From positions 1 through 58,149 of the forward strand of contig DASSKC010000161.1 of the NCBI GenBank assembly GCA_035690885.1: 58,149 nucleotides of DNA, in the 5' to 3' direction. Below, piece by piece: positions 33,431-41,636 of this stretch. The first letter of the stretch is position 1, and every line of letters begins with the position of its first letter. The stretch is from Oleiagrimonas sp035690885 (GTDB lineage: Bacteria; Pseudomonadota; Gammaproteobacteria; Xanthomonadales; Rhodanobacteraceae). Below the pieces are notes generated by a model. It made no database searches and was not told the DNA's origin. It saw only the letters and a program-made list of their open reading frames with translations. Position numbers and translations under genes: made by a program.

Positions 33431-34909
33431 ATGGTCGGGGGACCATCATTCGACATTCTGGTGCGGCAGGCCGAAGTGGTTGACGGCACAGGCGCCCGGA
33501 CATACGCGGCGGACGTCGGTATCCGTGATGGGCGCATTGCCGCCATCGGGTCGCTGGCGCACGCCACGGCGGCGTCGGTCATCGACGGCCGTGACCGCTG
33601 TCTTTCCCCCGGCTTCATCGACGTGCACACGCACGATGATACCCATGTGATCCGTGCGCCGGAGATGGCGCCCAAGCTGTCGCAGGGCGTGACCACCGTC
33701 GTGGTCGGCAATTGCGGCATCAGTGCGGCGCCGGTGCGACTGCCGAGCGACGAAGTTCCCGATCCGATGAACTTGTTGGGGCGGCGCGACGCTTTTCGTT
33801 ATCCGCGCTTTGCCGACTATGCGCGCGCGGTCGAACGTGCTCGGCCGAGCGTCAACGTGGCGGCGCTGGTCGGGCACACCGCGTTGCGCGCCAATCACAT
33901 GAGCCGGTTCGACCGCCCCGCCGATGCATCGGAAATCGAATCCATGCGCCGCGACCTGGCCGCCGCGCTGGACCAAGGCGCCATCGGCATGAGCTCCGGT
34001 CTGGCATACAAGAATGCGCGGCACGCGCCGCAACAGGAAATGGATGCGCTGGTTGGCGAATTGGGGCGGCGCGACGCCATCTACACGACACATTTGCGCG
34101 ACGAATTCGCGGGCTTGCCCGAAGCCATGCGCGAAGCGTTCGATACGGCGCGCAGGGCCGGCGCGCGGCTGGTGATCTCGCATCTCAAATGCGCCGGCGT
34201 CGCTAACTGGGGCAATGCCGCGCAAGCGCTGGCACGTCTGGATGCGGCGGCCGAACACCAAACCTGTCATTGCGATTGCTATCCCTATACCGCCGGTTCG
34301 TCGACGCTGGACCCGGGCCAGGTGAGCGACGACATCGACATCTTCATCACCTGGTCCGATGCCTGCCCCGAGGTGACGCCGGCACCGTTGCGGACCATCG
34401 CCGAGCAGTGGGGCGTGTCGCTGCTGGACGCCGCGCAGCGCCTGCTGCCGGCGGGCGCGGTGTATCACAACATGAGCGAGGCGGACATGCGCCAGGTGCT
34501 GGCGCATCCGCGCAGCATGGTCGGCTCCGATGGCCTGCCCAACGATCCGTTCCCGCATCCACGCCTGTGGGGCACGTTCCCGCGCGTACTGGGTCATTAT
34601 TGCCGCGAGCAAAAATTGTTAACGTTGCCAGAAACCGTCCGCAAGATGACATCACTTGCCGCGACCAACTTCGGTCTCGCTGATCGCGGCGTCATACGCG
34701 AAGGGGCATTTGCGGATCTGGTCCTGTTCGATTTCGATCAGATCCGGGACGCGGCAACGTTCGCAGAACCGACCCGGCCGTCGCGCGGCATCGACACGGT
34801 CATCGTCAACGGTCACGTCGCCTGGCGCGACGGGGCGGTGGCGGCGCGCGCCGGGCAGTTGCTGAAAAACCATTCACAGACAGATTCGGGATCAGGAGTA
34901 CGCGGGTGA
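33431..34909 (+). CDS. D-aminoacylase family metal-dependent deacylase
   Basis: Amidohydrolase that removes acyl groups from N-acyl-D-amino acids; related enzymes act on N-acyl sugar acids. The 492-residue product has the metal site H-T-H-D-D near residue 66, the bridging Cys in V-G-N-C-G-I near residue 96, T-T-H-L-R-D near residue 220, S-H-L-K-C near residue 250 and the catalytic Asp in G-S-D-G-L-P-N near residue 365. These place it firmly in the D-aminoacylase family. It starts a plus-strand operon with RidA and a symporter. N-acetyl-D-glucosaminate is a possible substrate given the neighbours; D-amino acid deacylation is the conventional reading. Confidence 0.88.
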   Translation: MVGGPSFDILVRQAEVVDGTGARTYAADVGIRDGRIAAIGSLAHATAASVIDGRDRCLSPGFIDVHTHDDTHVIRAPEMAPKLSQGVTTVVVGNCGISAAPVRLPSDEVPDPMNLLGRRDAFRYPRFADYARAVERARPSVNVAALVGHTALRANHMSRFDRPADASEIESMRRDLAAALDQGAIGMSSGLAYKNARHAPQQEMDALVGELGRRDAIYTTHLRDEFAGLPEAMREAFDTARRAGARLVISHLKCAGVANWGNAAQALARLDAAAEHQTCHCDCYPYTAGSSTLDPGQVSDDIDIFITWSDACPEVTPAPLRTIAEQWGVSLLDAAQRLLPAGAVYHNMSEADMRQVLAHPRSMVGSDGLPNDPFPHPRLWGTFPRVLGHYCREQKLLTLPETVRKMTSLAATNFGLADRGVIREGAFADLVLFDFDQIRDAATFAEPTRPSRGIDTVIVNGHVAWRDGAVAARAGQLLKNHSQTDSGSGVRG

Positions 34910-35310
34910 CGATCAAACGATACGGAAGCGAAGGTGGTGCGGGTACGGGCGGACAGCGCTTGCCGTTCTCACGCGCGGTGGAAGCCGACGGCTGGCTGTA
35001 CGTGTCCGGCCAGACCCCGATGCGCGACGGCGAAGTGGTCGAGGGCAGTATCGTCGAGCAGTCGCGGCTGGCGTTCGAGAACTGCCTGGCCATTGCCCGC
35101 GAGGCTGGTTATGGCGCCGCGGACGTGGTGCATGTGACCGCCGTGCTGACCGACGCGCGTTATTTCACGTCCTTCAACAAAGTCTTCGACGAGTACTTCG
35201 CCGAGCATCCGCCGGCACGCATCTGCAGCGTCCAGGACCTGGTCGTCGACTGCAAGGTCGAGGTCGACCTCAAGTGTTTTCGTGCCGACCGCCGCGTCGG
35301 TGTCCAGTAG
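34906..35310 (+). CDS. ridA: RidA family enamine/imine deaminase
   Basis: Hydrolyses reactive enamine/imine intermediates released by PLP dehydratases to keto acids and ammonia. The 134-residue product has the RidA fold with L-P-F-S-R-A-V near residue 18, L-Y-V-S-G-Q-T-P near residue 31, the catalytic-type Arg in P-P-A-R-I-C near residue 105 and a C-terminal V-E-V-D-L-K-C. GTG 34906 overlaps the preceding TGA by two bases, so it is translationally coupled to the deacylase. A RidA beside a PLP dehydratase supports an elimination reaction, which would produce an enamine, rather than an aldol cleavage. Confidence 0.92.
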   Translation: MTIKRYGSEGGAGTGGQRLPFSRAVEADGWLYVSGQTPMRDGEVVEGSIVEQSRLAFENCLAIAREAGYGAADVVHVTAVLTDARYFTSFNKVFDEYFAEHPPARICSVQDLVVDCKVEVDLKCFRADRRVGVQ

Positions 35311-35343
35311 CGCACCGATCCGGGAGAGAGTTCGCATTCCGTC

Positions 35344-36873
35344 ATGACTGACATGCACGCCACCATTTTCATTACCGGCTTTGTCATCTACGTCGTCGCC
35401 ATGATCGCCTTCGGCTGGTTCGTGTCGCGACGTCACCGCTCCAACGCGGATGACTTTTTGCTGGGTGGCCGCAGCCTGCCCGTATTGCTGACCATCGGCA
35501 CCACGGTCGCGACCATGGTCGGCACCGGGTCGAGCATGGGGGCGGTCGGTTTTGGTTATGTCAGTGGCTGGGGCGGCATGCTGTACGGCATCGGCGGCGC
35601 CATCGGCATTTTGCTGCTGGCGTGGTGGTTTGCGCCGGTGCGGCGGCATCGGTTCATGACGCTGAGCGAGGAGATCGCTTACTACGTGGGCGGCAATCGT
35701 CTGGTACGCAATGTGGTCGCGGTGGTGATCTACGTGGCCTGCATCGGCTGGCTGGGCGCACACATTCTCGGCGGCGGTCTGTACCTGTCGTGGATTACCG
35801 GCATGAACATGCCGCTGGCCAAGTTGCTGGTCGCGGTCGGCTTCGGCCTGTATTGCGTCATCGGCGGGTACATGGCGGTGGTCTGGACCGACACCATCCA
35901 GGCCATCATTCTGTTCGTCGGCTTCATCGCGATGGCGGTGTTCGCGCTGATCGACATCGGCGGGTTTTCGCACCTCGGCCAGAACATGGATCCGGCGGCC
36001 ATCGACTCGTGGTTCGGCGTCGGCAAGATCGGTTTGATACCCGCCATCTCGCTGGCCGTGGTCGTGGGCGTGGGCATTCTGGCCACGCCGTCGTATCGCC
36101 AGCGCATTTATTCGGCGCAGTCGGTTTCCAAGGCGCGCCAGTCATTCGTGATCACCGGCCTTCTGTATCTCGGCTTTGCCGTGATTCCGGCGATTATCGG
36201 CATGGCCGCGCACAACCTCGATCCGGCGCTCGACAACAGCGATTACGCATTCCCTTATTTGGCCACCCAGGTATTGCCATTGTGGTTGGGTGTGGTGGTC
36301 TTGATCGCCGGGTTGTCGGCGACGATGTCCAGCGCCAGCTCCGATGCCATCGCCGGCGTGTCGATTGCCATGCGCGACTTGTGGGTGATGCTCACGGGCA
36401 GGACGCCGCCGGCCAAATCGGTCGTCTTTTACACGCGCGTCGCCTTGGTGCTGACAATCGGACTGGCCCTGGTTTTTGCACTCAGCACCAACAACGTCAT
36501 TACCTACATCACCAGCATGATCTCGATGGTCATGTCGGGCCTGTTCGTGTGTGCCTTGCTGGGTCGGTTCTGGGATCGCTTCAACTGGCAAGGCGCCCTG
36601 GCAACGCTGGTCACCGCTTCGGCGACTTCGCTGGTGGTCACCCTGGTGCCAGGCTGGGCCGCCTGGTGGGGCAATCCCGTGATTCCATCGGTGGCCGTGG
36701 CCTTCGCGTCCGGCTTGAGCGTGACCTTGTGCACGCCGCCGTCGGCGGTTTCCAGGGCGGATGCATTGGCGGCATTGCGTGCCGAACGTCGTCGCATGGA
36801 GTCGGTTGCGGGTGATGAAGCGACGGGCGACACCGCCGCCGCGCCCGCGACTGCCGCCGGGACGATCTCATGA
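35344..36873 (+). CDS. Sodium:solute symporter family transporter
   Basis: Inner-membrane sodium-coupled importer of the SSS family. The 509-residue product has about 13 hydrophobic segments and the SSS features R-R-H-R-S-N-A-D-D-F-L-L-G-G-R near residue 33, with the following T-I-G-T-T-V-A-T-M-V-G-T-G-S-S-M-G for the sodium site, and A-G-L-S-A-T-M-S-S-A-S-S-D near residue 325. Substrate is not readable from sequence. Position behind the deacylase and RidA points to an N-acyl amino acid or N-acetylglucosaminate. It is 33 bp from RidA, with GGGAGAGAG as RBS. Confidence 0.9.
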   Translation: MTDMHATIFITGFVIYVVAMIAFGWFVSRRHRSNADDFLLGGRSLPVLLTIGTTVATMVGTGSSMGAVGFGYVSGWGGMLYGIGGAIGILLLAWWFAPVRRHRFMTLSEEIAYYVGGNRLVRNVVAVVIYVACIGWLGAHILGGGLYLSWITGMNMPLAKLLVAVGFGLYCVIGGYMAVVWTDTIQAIILFVGFIAMAVFALIDIGGFSHLGQNMDPAAIDSWFGVGKIGLIPAISLAVVVGVGILATPSYRQRIYSAQSVSKARQSFVITGLLYLGFAVIPAIIGMAAHNLDPALDNSDYAFPYLATQVLPLWLGVVVLIAGLSATMSSASSDAIAGVSIAMRDLWVMLTGRTPPAKSVVFYTRVALVLTIGLALVFALSTNNVITYITSMISMVMSGLFVCALLGRFWDRFNWQGALATLVTASATSLVVTLVPGWAAWWGNPVIPSVAVAFASGLSVTLCTPPSAVSRADALAALRAERRRMESVAGDEATGDTAAAPATAAGTIS

Positions 36874-37260
36874 TTCCAATGAGGAGTTTGCAAGTAATGG
36901 CATGACGTTTTTTCGGTTGGGTATGCGCTCCGGACTTTCGGTGTTCCGGTTCGTGTATCTGCGCATGGGGGGATGATTCTGGTTTGAATTGCATCCGTGG
37001 CGGGATTGCCGCGGTGCCACGGGCCTCTCCGCTCGTGATCCCCTCCGTGCGCACCTTGTTGATGTGTCATGTCGATTTTTTTGATTTGTTTTTTTTTGGG
37101 GTTTGGTGAAGGTGATCCGGTTTTCCGGAACCGGACAATTGGAAGGGCCGCAATCGCGGCGTGTTTTATGAAAACAACGACAAGTTTTTCTGCTAGCAGT
37201 AACGACCGCTTGGGACTGTCATCCAAGTTTGGCTTTTTTGGTTAACCCAGAGGGGAAATC
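36874..37260 (+). promoter_or_regulatory. Promoter/leader region of the TonB receptor gene
   Basis: This 387-bp gap has no credible gene. It contains T-rich tracts at about 37075-37099, an inverted repeat TCCGGTT (37116-37122) with AACCGGA (37129-37135), and inside it the TTCCGGAACCGGACAA sequence at 37123-37138 shared with the IclR divergon. The receptor RBS GAGGGG lies at 37250-37255. No convincing -10/-35 pair was found. Confidence 0.45.
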
Positions 37261-40200
37261 ATGAACTACCGTAGAACCGCACTTTCAGCAAGTATCGTTG
37301 CGGCCCTGATGTTTGCCGGCACGGCGTGTGCCTATGCCGCTGACGCTCAGGCGCCACAGTCTTCCGCCAACGCCAGCGGGCAGCAAAATTCCGCGAACGA
37401 CGGCAACAGCACGCAGGCGCAAAAGAATGCCGCCGAGCTCCAGACCATCACGGTGCAGGGCATTGTCGGCTCGCAAATGCGTTCGATCCAGCGCAAGCGT
37501 TATGCACCCAGCATCCAGGACAGCATTTCGGCGGAGAACATCGGCGAATTGCCCGATGTGACCATCACCGATTCGCTGCAGCGCGTGACCGGCGTGCAGA
37601 TCAACCGCTCCGGTGGTGAGGGCAGCTCGCTCAATATCCGCGGCCTGTCGCAGGTGCAGACGCACCTCAACGGCGAAGCGTTCCTGCCGGCAACCAACAT
37701 TGTCGGTACGCAGCCGAATTTTTCGGGCATTCCGGCGCAGCTGTTTGCCGGCGTGGACGTCATCAAGTCGCCGACCTCGGCCATTTTGAACAGTGGCTTG
37801 TCCGGCACGGTGAACCTGCGTACCCGTCGTCCGTGGGACATGGACCGGGGTTGGACGTTTGCCGGTTCGCTGGCCGCTTCGCGCGGTGTGGACATCGGCA
37901 AGACCGAACCCAAGGGCAATTTCCTGGTCAGCTACAACGACGGCGGCAAGTGGGGCTTCCTGCTGTCGGCTGCGCATTCGAGCCTGACGCATCAGAATTC
38001 CCAGTTCATCGCCGATCAGTATGGCGGCTTTTTCTGGGATGAAACGGCCGGCACCTATACGGGTGGCTCGGTGGGTGCGGGCCATGCCTACAGCACCTTG
38101 TCGACCTTCACCAATGCCGGGCTGCCATTGCCCGGGTTCTTTCACCAGAACGCCGCCGGTGGCGTGGATCTGAACGGTGACGGCAAGTACAACGGTGCGT
38201 TCTACTCCGCGCACATGTTCACGCCCAACCAGGATCACCTCAAGCGTGACCGGACCGGCATCAACGCCTCGTTCCAGGCCGCTCTCGGCAGTGGTTTCAC
38301 GCTGACCGCCGATGCGTTCTACACGCATTTGCAGCAGAACGAGCGCAAGATTGTTCCGGAAATCATGCCTTCGGGCTGGATGGCGCAGGCCAAGGGCTTT
38401 ACCCAGACCACGCCAACGGGCAGCACCATCACCAACGCTGTTGGTGGTCAAAGCGAGATTTACACCGTGCAGGGTCTGCGTTACTGGCCCGGCGACATCG
38501 CGTCGTCCACCCAGAACGCGTTCACCCGTTCGACCTCGCGCAACTTCAACGTCGAGTTGAAGTACGACCAGGGCGGCTTCTTCTCCGGTGAAGTGCGTGC
38601 GATCAGTGCCAACGCAGCCAATACCTTGTACAGCACCAGTCTCGAGCTGGTGCAGAGCAATGGCTACGCCTGGCAAAACGCGAACCACCAGTTCAACAGC
38701 CCGGATGGCCTCAAGGAGTTCCATGTCGACGGTTATCCGCAGTACACCGCGCCGATCGACATCAACTTTGCCGGCGGCTGGCCGACCATCGCGCTGTCGC
38801 CGCAATGGAAGAATCGTCTGGATGGCGCCGACAACTACGTGTTCAAAGGCCTCAACGCCCTGGGCGGCCACAAGCGTTCGGCCAACATGAACATCTTCCG
38901 TTTCGACGGCCATTTGCATTTCGACGATGGCAACCAGCTCGACTTCGGCGTGCGCAATTCGATCCGGACCGCCAACAACACCGGTTTCATGATGGGTTCG
39001 GTGGTGTACGGCTGCAAGGTCATGTACCACGCCTTCGACATCAAGTTGAACAATCCCGGATGCAGCGCCGGAGACGCCAATGGTCCGTACCATGCCTCGG
39101 GCAAGTACTCGGGTCTGAACTACTCCCAGCTGCCGGCGCAGATCAAGAACAACTGGAAGTACTACTCCGACGTGGCCGGTACCGGCATGGGCATGTGGGC
39201 GATGGATCCGAGCGCAATGGATCACCCGCGCGACTTCATGACCGCGATGTATCCGCAGACGTTCCTGAACGTCAATCCGGCCCAGACCTGGGACGTCAAA
39301 CTGCACGAGTTGCAGTTCTACCTGCAGGGTGACTTCCACGGCCAGTGGGGCGACGTGCCGTTCGACGCCAACATCGGTACCCGCGTGGTGCGCACCAACC
39401 TGCATGTGACGCAGAACACCACCGGCCAGCCGCAGCCGTATGGCCTGAAGGCCACCACGGCCGGCCAGGTCTATACCGACCGCTCGTACACCGACATCCT
39501 GCCGACGGCGAACATCGCGTTCCACTTCACGCCGAACTTCATCCTGCGTGGATCGTGGTCGAAGAACATGGTGCCGCTGAACCTCAACCAGTGGGGCGGC
39601 GGCCTGAACTTCAGCTACGCGCTGAACAACGTCACCGGCGTACAGCAGGTGTCCAGTGGAAGCCAGAGCGGCAGCCCGGATCTCGATCCTTGGCGTTCGA
39701 CCAATGCCGGCCTGTCGTTGGAGTACTACTTCAGCCCCAAGAGCATGGTCAATCTGGCGTTCTTCCGCATTCGTGTCGACAGCTTCATCGAGACCACGTC
39801 GATCACGCGTTGCGATGTGCCGGATCTGGACGGCAAGGTGCGCGGTTGCATCCCGTTCACCACGCCGGTGCAAGGCAATGGCGTGACGCTGCACGGCTGG
39901 GAGTTCAACTGGCGTCAGTCGCTGGGTGACTGGAACGCGCCGGGCTTCCTGGCCGATACCGGTTTCACGGCCAACTGGACCTACTCGCCCAGCAGCACGG
40001 GCAGCAAGGATCTGGCCGGCAACGCGGTGCCGTTTGCCAACAACTCGGAGTACTCCGGCAACCTGATCCTGTGGTATCAGGGCGAGCACCTGCAGGTGCG
40101 TCTGGCCGGCAACTATCGCAGCGAGCAGGCGATCAGCTCCAACTATGCCGGTATCCAGGGTTTCGAGATGTATCTCGATGCCCAGACCTTCGTCGATGCG

Positions 40201-40359
40201 TCGGTGGCCTACAAGATCAACGACCACGTCAAGGTGTTCCTGAAGGGCTCCAACCTGACCGGCGAGCAGCAGCGCTACTACCTGGTGTGGAAGAACCAGT
40301 TCGCGCACTCGATCAAGTTCGAGAAGCGTTACACGCTGGGTGTGAACGTCAACTTCTGA
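37261..40359 (+). CDS. TonB-dependent outer-membrane receptor
   Basis: Energised outer-membrane importer. The 1032-residue product has a signal peptide (residues 1-27, A-Y-A-A-D), a Gln/Asn/Ser-rich linker, a TonB-box-like I-T-V-Q-G-I near residue 62, a plug domain (about 80-190: D-V-T-I-T-D-S-L-Q-R-V-T-G-V-Q-I-N-R, N-I-R-G-L) and a 22-strand barrel ending in the canonical G-V-N-V-N-F. This is the carbohydrate-type family common in Xanthomonadales. Downstream NagX and GH20 genes suggest chito-oligosaccharides or oxidised derivatives as cargo. A perfect-stem terminator follows the stop. Confidence 0.92.
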   Translation: MNYRRTALSASIVAALMFAGTACAYAADAQAPQSSANASGQQNSANDGNSTQAQKNAAELQTITVQGIVGSQMRSIQRKRYAPSIQDSISAENIGELPDVTITDSLQRVTGVQINRSGGEGSSLNIRGLSQVQTHLNGEAFLPATNIVGTQPNFSGIPAQLFAGVDVIKSPTSAILNSGLSGTVNLRTRRPWDMDRGWTFAGSLAASRGVDIGKTEPKGNFLVSYNDGGKWGFLLSAAHSSLTHQNSQFIADQYGGFFWDETAGTYTGGSVGAGHAYSTLSTFTNAGLPLPGFFHQNAAGGVDLNGDGKYNGAFYSAHMFTPNQDHLKRDRTGINASFQAALGSGFTLTADAFYTHLQQNERKIVPEIMPSGWMAQAKGFTQTTPTGSTITNAVGGQSEIYTVQGLRYWPGDIASSTQNAFTRSTSRNFNVELKYDQGGFFSGEVRAISANAANTLYSTSLELVQSNGYAWQNANHQFNSPDGLKEFHVDGYPQYTAPIDINFAGGWPTIALSPQWKNRLDGADNYVFKGLNALGGHKRSANMNIFRFDGHLHFDDGNQLDFGVRNSIRTANNTGFMMGSVVYGCKVMYHAFDIKLNNPGCSAGDANGPYHASGKYSGLNYSQLPAQIKNNWKYYSDVAGTGMGMWAMDPSAMDHPRDFMTAMYPQTFLNVNPAQTWDVKLHELQFYLQGDFHGQWGDVPFDANIGTRVVRTNLHVTQNTTGQPQPYGLKATTAGQVYTDRSYTDILPTANIAFHFTPNFILRGSWSKNMVPLNLNQWGGGLNFSYALNNVTGVQQVSSGSQSGSPDLDPWRSTNAGLSLEYYFSPKSMVNLAFFRIRVDSFIETTSITRCDVPDLDGKVRGCIPFTTPVQGNGVTLHGWEFNWRQSLGDWNAPGFLADTGFTANWTYSPSSTGSKDLAGNAVPFANNSEYSGNLILWYQGEHLQVRLAGNYRSEQAISSNYAGIQGFEMYLDAQTFVDASVAYKINDHVKVFLKGSNLTGEQQRYYLVWKNQFAHSIKFEKRYTLGVNVNF

Positions 40360-40383
40360 TAGCGGGAAGTTGCAAGCAATGTG

Positions 40384-40412
40384 GAAGGGGCCGGCCGTGC
40401 CGGCCCCTTCTT
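40384..40412 (+). terminator. Intrinsic terminator after the TonB receptor gene
   Basis: GAAGGGGCCGGC (40384-40395) and GCCGGCCCCTTC (40399-40410) form a perfect 12-bp stem with a 3-nt loop, followed by TT. Partial read-through to nagX, which starts 121 bp later, would reduce expression relative to the receptor. Confidence 0.8.
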
Positions 40413-40533
40413 GCCCTAACCACTGACGTTGCAATCGAATACGCCTTGAGCCCATCCGTCGGGTGGGTTCAAGAGGTCTTCGACCGATTTCATGCCATCC
40501 CCGGCTTCATCCATGCATTGACCGGAGCGTTCC

Positions 40534-41622
40534 ATGACCACCACGGTTGCGGCTGCCACCCACAAATCCCGCCGTCTGGCCTCGGTCGATGCGCTGCGCG
40601 GCATTACCGTGGCGGCGATGTTGCTGGTCAACGATGCCGGTGATTGGGGGCACGTGTTCTGGCCGCTCGATCATGCGCACTGGCATGGTGCGACGCCGAC
40701 CGATTTCATCTTTCCGATGTTCCTGTTCATCATGGGCGTGGCCATCGCGCTGGCCATCACGCCGCGGCTGGAACAGGGCAAGCCGCGTGCACCGCTGGTC
40801 AAGGCGGCGTTGTGGCGTGCCCTGCGCATCGTCGTGTTCGGCATCATCATCAATGCGCTGGCGATGTGGTTGCTCGATCGGCACATGCGCTGGCCAGGCG
40901 TGCTGCAGCGTATCGGCGTGTGCTTTGCCATTGCCGGCGTGCTGGCCATCTACACCTCGCCACGCGTGTGGTGGGCCAGTCTGGTCGGGGTGCTCGGCAT
41001 TTACACGATTGCACTGCATCTGGGCGGCACGCTGGCCGAGTGGGGCAATATCACCGATCGCGTCGACACCGCCGTGTTCGGCCACCATGTGTACCGCTGG
41101 AACGAGGCGACCGGGCAGGGGCATGATCCCGAAGGCTTGCTCAGCACCCTGGGCGCGTTAGGGACCAGTCTTCTGGGTTTGTGTGCCGGTACCTGGTTGC
41201 GTGCGCGCCGGATCAAGGCGCTGCTGATCGGCGGCGTGGTGCTGGCGCTGGCCGGCTGGCTGTGGTCGTGGTCGCTGCCGTTCAACAAGAATCTGTGGAC
41301 GCCGACGTTCGTGCTGTGGACGGCCGGCTGGTCGACGCTGTTGCTGGTGGCGTTCCACTGGATGATGGATGTGCGCCAATGGCCGCCGCTGGGGCGCCGC
41401 TTCGGCGTCAACGCCATTGCCGCCTATGGCGGCTCGCAGGTCATGGCCATCGTCATGGTGGCCACGGGCGGCAAGGATGCGGTGTATGGCCCGCTGTCGG
41501 GTGTGATCACACCGTGGGCCGGACCGTATGTGGCTTCGTTGGTTTACGCCTTGTTGTTCGTGTTGCTGTGGTGGATCGTGGTCTGGATCATGGACCGCCG
41601 CCGCTGGTATCTGAAGATTTGA
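40534..41622 (+). CDS. nagX: NagX-like membrane acyltransferase (HGSNAT/DUF5009 family)
   Basis: Integral membrane protein related to human heparan-alpha-glucosaminide N-acetyltransferase; in bacteria NagX is a recurring member of GlcNAc and chitin regulons. The 362-residue product has about ten hydrophobic segments and the family start R-L-A-S-V-D-A-L-R-G-I-T-V near residue 14, followed by D-F-I-F-P-M-F-L-F-I-M-G near residue 63 and L-Q-R-I-G-V-C near residue 127. ATG 40534 is preceded by GGAG. It lies 14 bp before the hexosaminidase gene. Its biochemical role in bacteria is unsettled; sugar transport or acetylation has been proposed. Confidence 0.87.
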   Translation: MTTTVAAATHKSRRLASVDALRGITVAAMLLVNDAGDWGHVFWPLDHAHWHGATPTDFIFPMFLFIMGVAIALAITPRLEQGKPRAPLVKAALWRALRIVVFGIIINALAMWLLDRHMRWPGVLQRIGVCFAIAGVLAIYTSPRVWWASLVGVLGIYTIALHLGGTLAEWGNITDRVDTAVFGHHVYRWNEATGQGHDPEGLLSTLGALGTSLLGLCAGTWLRARRIKALLIGGVVLALAGWLWSWSLPFNKNLWTPTFVLWTAGWSTLLLVAFHWMMDVRQWPPLGRRFGVNAIAAYGGSQVMAIVMVATGGKDAVYGPLSGVITPWAGPYVASLVYALLFVLLWWIVVWIMDRRRWYLKI

Positions 41623-41636
41623 CGGGAGTGTCGGTG

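Noticed and set aside
37285..40455. 1056-codon minus-strand ORF opposite the TonB receptor gene
   Set aside because: High-GC third-position shadow of the receptor frame: no domain, and an amino-acid composition rich in His, Arg and Val as in other antisense frames. The plus-strand gene has signal peptide, plug and barrel features.
41181..41636. 152-residue upstream extension of the GH20 hexosaminidase
   Set aside because: It lies within nagX in another frame and would place the signal peptide internally.
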